Source: Tetracladium setigerum
Taxonomy: Eukaryota > Ascomycota > Leotiomycetes > Helotiales
Assembly (NCBI GenBank): GCA_031472005.1
Contig: PZJY01000003.1
Location: 2,790,001 to 2,854,000 of the forward strand
Direction: 5' to 3'
Length of the DNA: 64,000 bases
The notes beneath the pieces were generated by a model. The model did no database searches, was not told the DNA's origin, and worked only from the letters and a program-made list of their open reading frames with translations. Of the stretch, positions 22,403 to 33,743 are shown piece after piece. The translations under genes were made by a program, and so were the position numbers. Positions within the stretch are counted from its first letter, which is position 1; each line of letters begins with the position of its first letter.

Positions 22403-23004
22403 TTTCGAGGATATTACTGTTTTAAACACAAGCTCCAAAAGCGCTCACCAGATACCTGATTACACAAAGTTTGCTGGTAGTATAAGCGATCCTACAGCAG
22501 AAAAATGGAAAAACAAATCCCAATTGCACAGGCCATGAGTATCGAATGCCTTGCGCAGATTGTGGAAGTCGATATTGGTAGAGGGCGTCGAATGCAGTAT
22601 TCCAGCCAGTCCGTACGATTTTTCCAACTTAGCAATCCGGCACCTATTGTACCGTATTAATCCATTCAAAAATAGAAAAGGAAAAACGCTGAATTGGGTT
22701 CCGAAAGCGCAATGCCGTGTCGTTTCAAAATACAGATTCACGATAGTAATAGTAACAAGTTTGAAAGGGGAGGCACACAACCAAAAACGTAGCCTCGTCG
22801 CCAAAAGTGGACCGTGCCATCACCAAAAACCTGGCCTCACCTCCAGCTCCACGTACCAGAACACAGAACAAAGCCTCCTCGTCTCTGCCAACATCCCTCC
22901 TCCTCCAGCAACGAACCACCCCCAGATTCCACCTATCTCTTCTCTCTTCTTTCACAGAAGCATCAAACTCGCGATCACGATCACGATCAACTCCTACTGG
23001 CAAA
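22403..23004. promoter_or_regulatory. Divergent ALG12/YOS1 promoter
   Basis: 602 bp between two start codons. No conserved coding sequence. The YOS1 leader is CT- and CGAT-rich (CGCGATCACGATCACGATCA, a short 6-bp repeat at about 22971-22990). Confidence 0.4.
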
Positions 23005-23566
23005 ATGTTATTCTTCGGTGGATTCGGTAGTTTGATTTATGGTATTTACCTGCCCCTTACCATACATTCCCATAAACCCCTCCCCCCAAAGAGAAAGGAC
23101 AGTCTGCTAACACATATATGCACATACAGTCTGCGTATTACTTGTCAACGCAATCGCGATATTGTCGGAAGATCGTTTCCTTGCGCGCGGTATGTAGATT
23201 CCTAAATCATATTACCCCATCCATCCTACCTCCCAACAAACCACCAAACACAAAGAAACCAGAACCAAAACAAAACAAAAAGAAGAACCAAAAGCTGATT
23301 ATCTCAACCACACATATAGTCGGCTGGTCAAACACCTCCTCAGACCCCGGATTCAGCGGTGGCAGCGGCGGAGGCGGCGATACGAGCGTGAAGAGCAAAT
23401 TGATTAATCTGATGACTAGTGTGAGGACTTTGATGAGGAGTACGTTTTCAAACTTCCTTCCCTTCTTGTCCTCTCTTCTTTCTTTTGCTGACTGAAAACT
23501 TTTTTTGTAGTACCGCTGATAGTGGTTAATACGGTGATAATTATCTATGAATGTATCCTAGGATGA
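23005..23566 (+). CDS. YOS1: Yos1-like ER-Golgi transport protein (IER3IP1 family)
   Basis: Small membrane protein of the Yip1-Yif1-Yos1 complex needed for ER-to-Golgi vesicle transport. Four exons (23005-23041, 23130-23189, 23320-23439, 23511-23566) give 90 residues, so no long open frame shows. The protein reads MLFFGGFGSLIYVCVLLVNA, then the family signature AILSEDRFLARVGWS. A glycine-rich insert (GFSGGSGGGGD) follows, then LINLMTSVRTLMRIPLIVVN and a final hydrophobic TVIIIYECILG. All splice borders are GT-AG and each junction restores the frame. Two membrane spans, as expected. Divergent from ALG12. Confidence 0.95.
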
Positions 23567-24931
23567 TATCTATATATCTATGACGGGCATCCAAAAGAAG
23601 AAAACGTTCAAAAGCAAGATAGCCTTGGGCCCCACGAAAAAAACGAAATATTAATTGCGCTACCTACCTATATCCAGCGATTGAGATGGATGAACGTGTA
23701 TATACGGTTCTCGTAAGGGCAAGCAAGAAAGGTGGTGGGTGTGCATGTGGTATGGTGTTGTGTTGGATGGAGCCTAAGGAGGCAAGCATGGCGTTTTGGG
23801 AGTTACTCCTACGTACATACGTTACGTATGGGCTGGATCAATAGATTTCTGCCTATCTGCCTTTACATGATTGCTTTCACGGGCGAGGAACGTCTTGGGG
23901 AATTGGGAGGAAGAGGGCCAAGGGATATAAGATACACAGATATACAGATATACCTTACACCTCAGTCACATCCGCCGATTATTGTGGAAGAAACCCTTCA
24001 AAAAAACCAAAAAAAATACCCTATATCCAGATATTAGTTTGACCAATTCATAGGTACACTCCATATGAAAATCCCAACCCTAAAACTTGGCCACGCATAT
24101 AAACTTGTGCTATCTGCTTATACAAACATGATATGTACGAGTGTAGGAGAGATAAACGGCTCGCTACTTTTCAATACGGAGCGGAGGAATCAGTTAGATC
24201 TCGATTGTACTCTGGATTTCGAGGTTGGATGGGGATGGGAATATTAGAGTATATCCATCTTTGCTCGCTACTTTGTACTTTTCCTTTAGGAGGAAGATAC
24301 AAAGATCAGATTTAACCAGATACCCACGAGAAAACAAAGAGTCTTTCCTTCTCCCTCTTCTCCTCGTCTTCCTCTTCTTGCCCTTCTTGCCCTTTCTTCC
24401 CCTCCTTCCCCCCACAGTGCAGATTTTCAAGGCTAGAGGTAAGAGAATAGAAGAAGAAAAGGCTCCGGGAACAAACGATGATGGCGATGATTGATATATA
24501 GAATGGATAGATAGGTAAGATAGGCAGGAAAAAATTGTATATTGACAAAATATTCCACAGAATCTGGTTTGGTATCTTCAAATAGATGAAAAAATAGAAC
24601 AAACAAAGAGTTCGTCCGTCCCTAATTGTTTGACCAGTAAATATTACCTTCCTTGTGCGCTAAACACTCACAAATTCGAAAAATAAATAAAAACATCACC
24701 CATAATCCATCTTCTCGATTCATCTCATCCCATCTTATCAAACCAGTAGTGCCCATTTTGAGAAGAAGAAGAAACAGAAATATCACCTCCCCACCCATCA
24801 CCAATCCAATCTCTCGTTTCGTCGATTTTCGGTTTGTTTTTTTCGGTTGTCCTGGAAATGCAGTTTGTTCGCTATACAAAGGTTTTGACGTCAAGAAAAG
24901 CAAAGCTAATAAAAAAGGAAATTTCATTTCA
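23567..24931. other. Gene-free region between YOS1 and creB 3' ends
   Basis: 1.37 kb of AT-rich sequence with purine/pyrimidine tracts (for example, CTTCTT runs around 24340-24415). Open frames on both strands are compositionally biased and not supportable as genes. YOS1 and creB converge here, so it should contain both 3' UTRs. Confidence 0.4.
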
Positions 24932-27416
24932 TTAGGAGCTCATCAGATTGCTCTTCTTCCTCCCCAGCCCACTGAAACTGAATCGTTCCTTGGCGGGTTT
25001 TTGGTGCTTTTCGGGGGTCTGAGGTCCTGGATTCCCTTCGAGTGCCGTCTCTTCACCTTTCCCATCGGATTTGCCGAGGAAACCAAAACTCTTTCGGCCC
25101 ATGCTCTTGTTGACGGTGTGTTTTCGCCCCAAGTTACCGAGTCCACCGAAAGCCTTGTCCGAGTGGCCATTTTCCTTGCTGGATGATTCGCTCGGGGTGG
25201 TATTACCTGCCTCTCTCTTCCTCCTTTCCTCGTCTTCGAGAGCTGATTGTTTACTCAATGCCATGACCCTTTTGGTTTCATCGGCTTGGTTTCGTCTCGC
25301 GTTTTCTGCGTCTTTCCGTCTCTTCTCTGCATCTTTCAGCTTCTCCTTCTCAGCGGCTTTGTCGGCTATCTTTTTTGCCTTTTCTGCCTCCTTGGCTTCC
25401 TTCTTCTCCCTTTCTATATCTGCTTTGGTTCTGGATTTGGGCGTCTCTGCTGAACTGACTTGGTGGGCTGGCATTGTCGATCGGCTTACCAAGCTAGGTG
25501 ACATTGGAGATGGCTCGGTCGCGGCATGATTCAACGATACAAATTCTGGCGTCTCGTCGATTGGTGTAATAACTACAGGTTTGGAATCAGACGAAGGATG
25601 AGTGCCATTTGGTTGAGGAACACCGAGAGCAATATCGGCTTCTTGGGAGGCGAGTGCAACTTCAGCGAGGCCTTCTGCTTCCTGCTCTTTCTGCATTGCC
25701 TCAACGGTCGTTTCCTGGTAGAAAAGAACGTACGCAGTTGCTTGCCCTGGCTTGTCACCAAAGAAGTTTTTCACGTAGTGCTTGTCGACCGGTTCAACCA
25801 TTTCGTCATCGAAAAGTAACCATCCTCTATCTTGAGTTTTGATGATCGAAACGTAATGACCATGGTACGCGTTGCCACCAATGTGAACGACTACTGCGTA
25901 AAGCTCATACAAACGATCTGGATCCGCGGCATCGTCTGTTGTATTGAACATGCGGAGATAGTACGGGTATACAACTCGGTGGAAGAGCTTCTGCAAACGG
26001 GTCATGTCCTCTGTGTACTTGAATCTCTTCAAATGGAGTGTGAGAATCTTGGGTAGTCGCTTAATCTTCATGCGCTTCTCAGCTTCCTGAAGTCCTCCAC
26101 AGGTGTCGCAGTGGAATTTGTTCCTCTCGCAAAGCATTTCTTCGGCTGAGAACTTGCCCAAACACGCTGTGATTGATGTGTGTTGCTCTAAATCAATGGA
26201 AAGATCCAGGAAGGTCTCGTCCCGTTGCGACGCAGTCTCACAGGTCAAACACTTTGTCTCTGAAGTCAGAACTCCTTCAAAGATTTCATGAACCCAACCA
26301 GTTCCGGGGGAGTGAGTTCCGTTGCTTAAACCCATTGCGTGCGCTGCAGATGTCACTGCCTTTGATACAGCAGCCGAGACGTCGATTGGTAGAGGGTGTA
26401 GCTCTCTCATCCTCTGCGCATTCGATTCGACATTCGATATCACGGCATTCAAAACCAGGCCATAGAACTCGTGGGCATCCTGATGCATTGCTGTCCGGAA
26501 CATCTCGTTGTCGCGCTTGAAAATCTCCAGGAAGCGTTGTGGACTTAAGACGCCCGTCCTCGAACTGGTGGCAATGAGAGCCATGAATATGTCTTTTAAA
26601 GCTGTGAACGTTGATTCTTCCATGCCATATGAGGCTGCATTCTCGTAAGTCAACTCTAGAATTGGCCCGGCCAGCATCGCATGCTTCTTCTTGTACTCTG
26701 GAGAATCTGGTTTATCTTCCGGTCGCTGGCCTGGCGCAGCGGTCGTTGGCTGTCCAGTGTTTATTTGCTGTCGCCTTTTCATTGCCTCTGCTGCCGTCAA
26801 TCCCTTCGGCTTATTTGCAGGCACAACTGCTCCCCCGTTTTGTACAAGAGTTCTCACGGGTGGGGACACGGCTGCGTGGCCGTTGGGAGTATCGATGGGG
26901 GAGTGAGGGGGGTATTTGACGACATTCTCTCGGAATGGCACCGAGTAGTATAAGGCTTGTACTATCGAGTTACAGTAACTAAAGCGCAAATTAGATTTCT
27001 GACTACGAGTATACTTGTCGAGAGGACTGACCAGGTGTTGCCAAACTGAATGTCCGGTTTGGTTAGCAAGCCATAGCAAGTGGCACATTCAGGGTCCAGA
27101 ATCCAAGACTTACATTTTCCAAACCAAAGAACTTGTCAGTTCCATCAGGCCGTATGGGTCCTGCATTTTGCAGCATCTTCACCAACGGCGTGATCTCAGG
27201 TTCCGGCTCGACATCTTTCTTACTCTTGTGCGAGGTCGAATTGGTGCCTGGATTGGAGCTTCCCTGTTCAACGACGGAGGGTTAGCCGTTGTGATTTCCA
27301 ATCCTCGCCAGAACCGTTGTTCGCAAATGAGATCTACACTTCTCCGGACAGTGGAGAGGCATGCTACTGACCGAGGAATTCCCCTTGAACTTGACTTTGC
27401 TGAATAGACCAGCCAT
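24932..27416 (-). CDS. creB: Ubiquitin C-terminal hydrolase CreB (carbon catabolite repression)
   Basis: USP-family deubiquitinase. Aspergillus CreB, in complex with CreC, supports CreA-mediated carbon catabolite repression. Four exons (27372-27416, 27114-27263, 27032-27045, 24932-26978) give 751 residues. The Cys box is FGLENFGNTCYCNSIVQALY. Its catalytic Cys codon is split by intron 3, and FGNTC lies on a 14-nt exon. A DAHEF motif is at about residue 245. CxxC pairs (CLTC, CDTC) could bind zinc, and the His box is YHGHYVSIIK. After the catalytic domain (to about residue 500) a lysine/glutamate coiled coil (EREKKEAKEAEKAKK) and a basic tail follow, typical of CreB. The frame is intact. Nearly 4 kb upstream is gene-free. 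Later genes in the window are also carbon-related, but no operon-like link is implied. Confidence 0.93.
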
Positions 27417-30400
27417 GTTGTCGAGCGTTTGGCTTCTCTCGGGGTGGTTCTACCGAACAGGACGGCCTTCCTCGCGACTCGCGCGGTCTTCGAGAAGCAA
27501 GACGGGCGAACAAATTGCAGGTCAGACTCTGGTCAGGCGCAATTCCTACATGGACCGCAGAATTTGCCGGATGGTTTAGTATCTTCTCTCAGGTTGATTC
27601 TTGTTCTGCGAGCGAGGTTGTGGACTGTAAGTTGTTGGTGCTTTGTGGGAGGAAGGGGTGTGTTGTGTCGTTCGGAAGCGTTCGAGCGGCGGGCGGCGGG
27701 GAAAGCCTGTTCGTGAATGGAAGCAAGCTGCCGTGGCGATTTTCCGGGGTACTCGTCCTGACTGGACTGCTTTTGTTTGGTCTTGCTGCTAGGCAGATTA
27801 GACGACGCGGATGAAGGAGAAGAGGCTTAGAAAGATGAGCGATATTTTATTTAGCATGGGAAGAAGCAAAGCAGGAGGCGGAGGCCGAAACTAGGTAATG
27901 GAGAGAATCGCGAATAATGAACGGGATGTAGAATGGGATGCTGCTGCTGCCAAAGGAGTGTAGTGTCTGGACTAGTAGGCTCGTCTGCTGTCCTCCCCCA
28001 GATCTCGCAGTTCTTCTAGAAAGACCGAGGGAAAGTCTAACGGTTCCGCATAAGAGCAAGGTTCTCAGCCAGTATACGAAGACTATGATGATATCTTAGT
28101 CGTCACTATTTTGCACAATTGCTCTCTATTGATTTTCTCTATTGATTTTACCTGCAGCTTAGTATATCGTTGCCATAGCGGTAACCTGTTTTTCCACTTC
28201 TCTATTTCCCAATGCTGCATTTGTATCCACAAACACCAAGACCCTCGCCGCCGTGGCCAGTATTGGCGACGACGCCCACGCAAGGTACGGACACCGCACT
28301 GAACCAGAGGGGGAGCTTCGCTTGTCGGTGCTGCTGCTCCTGTTTGCTTCTTTTGTTTGCTCCCCAGACCAGGCCATAAGCCGTTAAGTTATGGAAAGGC
28401 AAGTACATGTATATAAGTATACATCCACGTCCACAGACACATATACATATGTATGTATATATATATGTAGGTACATACCCTCTCCCCGCTTCCAAATTGG
28501 ACTTCGTCCAGCTTCTCCAGCATGCCCTTCCTTCCTATCGTCTCTCCCTCAGAGCAATACTGTATGTATCACAGGTACGCAATAATTACTTCAGAGAACT
28601 CGTATACTCTGCTCGTCAAAAGGGCAAATGAGAACAGCAGGTGACGTGCATTCCTCGCCCTTTTGTCAGATCCGTCAGTCACACAGAACTTCCTATTCCA
28701 GAATCAGAATAATGATCAGGTTGATGGATCAGCGCCGCCCCAACCTTTGACGGCCAACCTCCAACTTATCGTCAAACTACCTGACCCAACCCAAAAGAGA
28801 AGACATGCAGCTTGACAGCTGTTGCGTTGATACCCGGTGGTTGTCACGTTGCACGACCTGCTCCCATCTCATCTCTTCTCCATCTCTCTGCTGCTGCTTC
28901 GCAGGAAATCATCACAACACCACCTCTTGGTGCTCAACAGGCGGCCATCGAATGATCGATCGTTGTACGCAGGCACAATGACGAAAAGGCCGCATGGGAG
29001 TTAGACCGAAGGAGCCTATCATCTTTCAATGCTCTATGGGGGCTGCAGTAGCAGTCCGCTTTGTCGGGAGAGGATTCCTTTGAGGGTTCACACCAGCAAG
29101 ATGGGGGATTTGTCAGAATCTTTTCTTCCTGTCTTACGCTACGCGCGAGGAGCCTACACCAACAGTAGTGTAGTAGTAGTAGCCTACGCAGACGAGAGAG
29201 GGTGTGACATGATCTGCGTGATCAAAATCCATCTCTGCCTCCCAGCTCGCAGTACGAGGACAGTCAGTCAGGTCAAACCAACCAACCAAATAATCCCCAA
29301 CACACCACCACCACCACCATCCAATTCTTCATGTCGTCTCCAGGATCCTGGATAAATTGGAATCAATCCAGCAGCACGCACTTCTTACGGACTTGTCCTT
29401 GACTCTGATGCCCCCGGTTCACCCCACTCTTGTCGACGGATTCAGGCCTTCCGTTTAGGTTACCGAGGAGCATCTTCAACAATAATGTAATGGGCAACAG
29501 CAACACCTCCTCGGGGTGGTTGGTGGTGTTTTCATTTTGCCTTTAGCCTGATTTCAGCTGGGGTATTGGATGCCCAGGGAGATGGGTAAACCTCCATGAT
29601 TGACAGAAGTGCTGTAGTAAGAATCTGGGGAAGAACCACTTCTCTCTATCTCCTGTATCTGCTGCACAGTAGTCGAGTATCTCTATCTATCACACAGACA
29701 TTTATTTTCAAACGGAGAAAACCTCCAGATTGATTGCTCCACGTGGCGCGCTGGCGAGATCATCAAAAGACCCGACCCAGACCAGACCAGACCAGACCCC
29801 TGGATTTAATGGCGATAGAGTTGCTCTAGCGAGCGCCAGTTACAGATTGTGGGGTAACCAGATGTGAGACATCACCACTGACTCTGCTGCGAGTTGAGTC
29901 CGTAGCTGCTGGGAAGGAGATGGATGCTGGTTATTATTGCTGGCCCTGCGTTATTGCTGTGCGTGCGCGCGCAAGTCCGTTCCTTAGCCTGCAATTCTGA
30001 CAGGAGCCGCCGAAAGTTTTGACGGCCTTCACTCCGGAAAGTCCCATAAAGTGTTGGGAATTTTCGGAAAAAGAGGCTTTTTTCCTCTTCTAGTCCGTTT
30101 GTTCCTATGTACTGTGCTAAAATCCTCCTCGTATCGTTTGGCTGCGCATTTTATTGACATGGGGAGGGACATAATGACGCAGAAGAAGTCTTTGGATTTG
30201 CAGTAACCAGTACAGGTCCTGAAGCAAGAACAAGACTGCGCCCTCTCCACGCCAACAATTCAACGAATGTTTCTACGAGGCTTCCCAGAAATTTGAAGTT
30301 GTGGAAACTCTGCTTGTTGAGAACTCATTATTGTTGTTTGTTTGCATTGATACATCTCATCATTGTGTTCATTATTTACAATCTTCGACGTTGCGTTCAG

Positions 30401-31403
30401 TTCCAAAGGTAAGACTTACACCAGAGCGCTCTCATTTTAACATCCTCCGCGCCGTGCTAAGTTCAATATCAAGCACACATCATAACCCCAAACACAATAT
30501 CCTTCTCCCGTCCTCCCCAAAGATGAATCCCCAACAGCAGAAGCTACCTGTGCATAATGATAGCGGGAAACGGGATTATTGCGGAAGCTTCAAGACTACC
30601 TAGGTGCCTAATCTTCTTCAATAATCAAGGTTTCCACCCATCCAAGAATTGCAGCACCAGGAAGCCTCATAAACCCATAATAAACAAAACGTCACTCTTC
30701 ATAACGGCTAGCCCCTGTATATCCATTCGTGGTTGTGAATTTTATTTATTCTAGATATGCTGTCTGACCACCAAGTACGTTGTCACACGCAGAGGGACGA
30801 ATTATTCTCAATTTGTACAGTCCCTGTATGGGATATGATTGGGTCTTTTGTATTATTTTCTTCCAGCAAGGCTTGTTCAACCACATAAACCTCAGAATCG
30901 AGTTGGAGATCTGTAAACCTTTCAAACTGGAGGGTAGTGTTGTACAATCCTTTCCTGGGCGGGTAGAGAAAGAGATTGCATATTTCGAAGCTGCAAGCTT
31001 CAAGTCCTTGAAACTAACTACCTACCTGAGTAGTCACGGTCCCAATATGTTCTTTTTCTGATTGCCTCTGGAATAGTGGCGACTTGAGGGTGGTGAGTAA
31101 TGGCCAGATGGAATTATATTAATGTCAATAAACGTCTGTCGCCACTCTAAGTTGAATTTTTGACTAAGCCTAAGTTGTTTTGAAAGGTTGTATTTTAGTC
31201 TTAATTTGATACTTGTATATATACTCTCTTTCTCTCATCGTGTATATATGATCCAGCAGATATCTCCCAGTATTCCATCCATAATTCATAGTGTGCGCCC
31301 TCATCTAATAAACAGCCTTTCCAAAAATTCAATACTCCGCCAAAAGATACCTAGAAACCAATACCCTCCCTTGCCTCTCATACATAAGCAAAAATCTACC
31401 TAC
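27417..31403. other. Four-kilobase gene-poor region upstream of creB
   Basis: No supportable coding sequence in 3,987 bp on either strand. Open frames are short and lack domain-like composition. Local features are an AT/GTAT-rich stretch at about 28405-28475, a (CCAGA)4 microsatellite at 29776-29797, and a CGTGCGCGCGC block near 29960. Moderate GC and no poly-TA decay argue against a RIP-degraded transposon. It may be regulatory DNA for creB or host a non-coding transcript, which the sequence alone cannot show. Confidence 0.45.
29776..29797. repeat. (CCAGA)4 microsatellite
   Basis: Four perfect pentanucleotide copies in the gene-poor region. Confidence 0.85.
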
Positions 31404-33246
31404 CTACTCGCTCAATGCCATCAAATCCCTCAACTTCTTCGTAGCAAACGCAGCACCAATCGTACTCACACCCCCAATAAACAAACAAACCGAAATAGCA
31501 TTAACCCCATCCGTCCCATGATGTTCAGAAGGATGAGCATCCGTCGCCAACTCCGGACTTTTCCCTGGCTCTAAGATGGCGAAAACAATCATACTGATAA
31601 ATGTGCCAATGAACTGCGGAATGGTCGTGTAGATGTTCAAAATGCCAAAGTACAGACCAGATAGTGATTCTGTAGACTGCACATCTGGAGTCTTCTCAAC
31701 ATCTGAGATCGAGAGGCGTCGAGTAGTTGATGAGGGCAGTGAAGTTCCCATCTTGTTGACTTCAATCCCTAGATATGTATTGGGAGCCCAACAAGCCAAC
31801 GCCCAAGGTAACCCACACCCAGCGACCAAAACGGTAGCAAATCGAAACGAGTGCGCAAATGGCGCCAAAATCATCGCCACGGAGAACAAGCCGTGTCCCA
31901 AATCCACGCGGTTAGTAAATCCGGTTTGTAGCTACTTAACGTGGTGATGGCGCCCGCGATGGCGGCGGGCGGACGGGCTGTGAAGCCTTCCTCGTCGGGA
32001 GATTTTATGAGCAGTGGGAGCAGAAAAGCACCGAGGAATGTGACGAGGGAGAAGACGACGAGGGAGAGTGACCCGATACGCCCGATGTCGCCGAGGACGT
32101 CTTTGGATTGCTGCATGTCTAGTGGTGCGTCGAAACGGTAGTAGATCTCACCGACGAAAGTGGTGCTGTAGAAGAGGAAGGGGAACCAGCCTATCCATGA
32201 CCACATTTGAATATTGCAGATGGCCTGGATGCGGGGCGGGAGTGTCATGGTTGCGTGATAGATTTGTTGGATGATGGTGAGGATGCTGTTGTTGTTGTTA
32301 TTTGTGGTATCTGTACCAGTGGAAGGTAAGAGGACGCGTTCGGTTACGGCCCAGGATGTTATGAGAACAGAGGAGTTCAGGATTACAGCCGCGAGGAGAG
32401 TGAGTTTTTTGAATTGTGTTGAGCCGAAAGCTGGGCCGAAGATGGAAACCAGGTCGAGTGTGCCTATTATATAGCCTGCTAGGTGACCGACTGAAACCAT
32501 TCTACTTGCTTTGGGAAGTTAGCTTTGTATAGTGCTATTGGAAGGTGAGAAATCACTCACCCCAAGCGCTTCCCAATTGCTGTTTGGGAATAGGCAGAGT
32601 ATCCACGATCAAACTCCTACAACAAGCCTGGACTACTCCTATGTCAGCAATGATCCATTCTCTCAACGTCTTTTTCAGAACTGAGCCGAACTAACCAGCA
32701 TTGATAGCAAAATCTACAGCATAGATACTCAGAACCGCGACAAAAATGGTGCAAGTCTTCTTCCAGTCTCCATCTTCAACGAACATCCCTACAATTTCTT
32801 TTGTCCACCCTAACACCAATAGACATAACCCCACCAGGAGAGATCCCCCAATCATGAATGGTCTCCTTCGCCCATATTTTGATGTTGAGCGGTCTGCTAT
32901 CACTCCGACGATGGGTTGCATTACCAAACCTGATAATGGCCCTGCGATCCATACGAGGGAGGTTCGGGACTTTGTGAGGCCTAGCTGGAGGAGGTAGGGT
33001 GTACAATCTGTTGAGAAGTATACGTTAGCATTATGTTCTCTTAACTTTGGGGATAAGAGCATTGTACTAACAGGTCATTTCAATTCCCCAAGTAAATCTA
33101 AGCAATCACATTAGCTATCATGTCATATTTCTTTAACTTGAAAGTAAAGAGACATACTGCAATCCGATCAGGGAGAAAGTCAACAGAGCCATTCGCATAG
33201 ACTCTGTTGAGCCCTTGATATGTGGCTGTCCCACCCATTGTGACAT
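31404..33246 (-). CDS. Sucrose/alpha-glucoside GPH-type MFS transporter (SUT family), frameshifted
   Basis: Twelve-span proton symporter of the sucrose-transporter (GPH) group. The fungal relative S. pombe Sut1 carries maltose and sucrose. The start MSQWVGQPHIKGSTE is followed by MALLTFSLIGLQFTWGIEMTYCTPYLLQLGLTKS. Then come the family motif VGVIADRSTSKYGRRRP, QACCRSLIVDTLPIPKQQLG, ASRMVSVGHLAGYIIG and SWIGWFPFLFYSTTFVGEIY. The C-terminus carries WALACWAPNTYLGIEVNK and AFATKKLRDLMALSE. Visible exons include 33158-33246, 33072-33097 (26 nt) and 32696-33007. A one-base loss in the CCC run (plus strand 31897-31899) breaks the frame in AWIWGHGLFSV. Membrane spans continue on both sides. Substrate is inferred from family only. 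Confidence 0.88.
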
Positions 33247-33743
33247 ATTTCCCAGTACTCTTTCGTCCAATATCTTTAATCTGCCAAAAGTCTGCCCTTA
33301 AGCAACTCTACAGTATCATCGACTCTTCTTTCGAAACCGAGAAGGTGTTCTCGAGGTTATCAGCCGTGCATACAGCCTTACGCGTCGAGTGGATCAGCCC
33401 AATGTGTAGACGGGCGATTCGAAGGCTTTATGAACCCGGATGGCATCTGGTGAGTGGGCGTGTTGATGGTAAAATCTGGTGTATGTGCAATTGTTGATCG
33501 TGAAGCATCTCATAAGAAGAGGAATAGGGGACTGTTTATCTCGTGTCCTGTTCTTGGAAACCAAGTACACGCCAAGACAAGGCTGCGTATTGCCAAGTCG
33601 ATGATGATCATAGTCGACTTGGAGGAATCAACTGGATTGAACCGAAACTAACTTATCTGTCATAGAAATAGGGTTGGTTTTAAATGATTGCTTCAGATGG
33701 GTATCTAGTACAGATAAATTACAGCTGCAAAATAATCGCAATT
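33247..33743. other. Intergenic, no gene seen
   Basis: 497 bp between the SUT-type transporter start and the dynamitin stop, expected to carry the transporter promoter. No motif stands out. Confidence 0.4.

Noticed and set aside
24312..24602. Hydrophobic minus-strand ORF, possible small membrane protein
   Set aside because: Phe/Ile runs come from AT-rich 3' sequence. No conserved motif and no good start context.
27417..31403. Possible RIP-degraded transposon in the gene-poor region
   Set aside because: No TA-rich decay, terminal repeats or transposase/reverse-transcriptase remnants could be seen.
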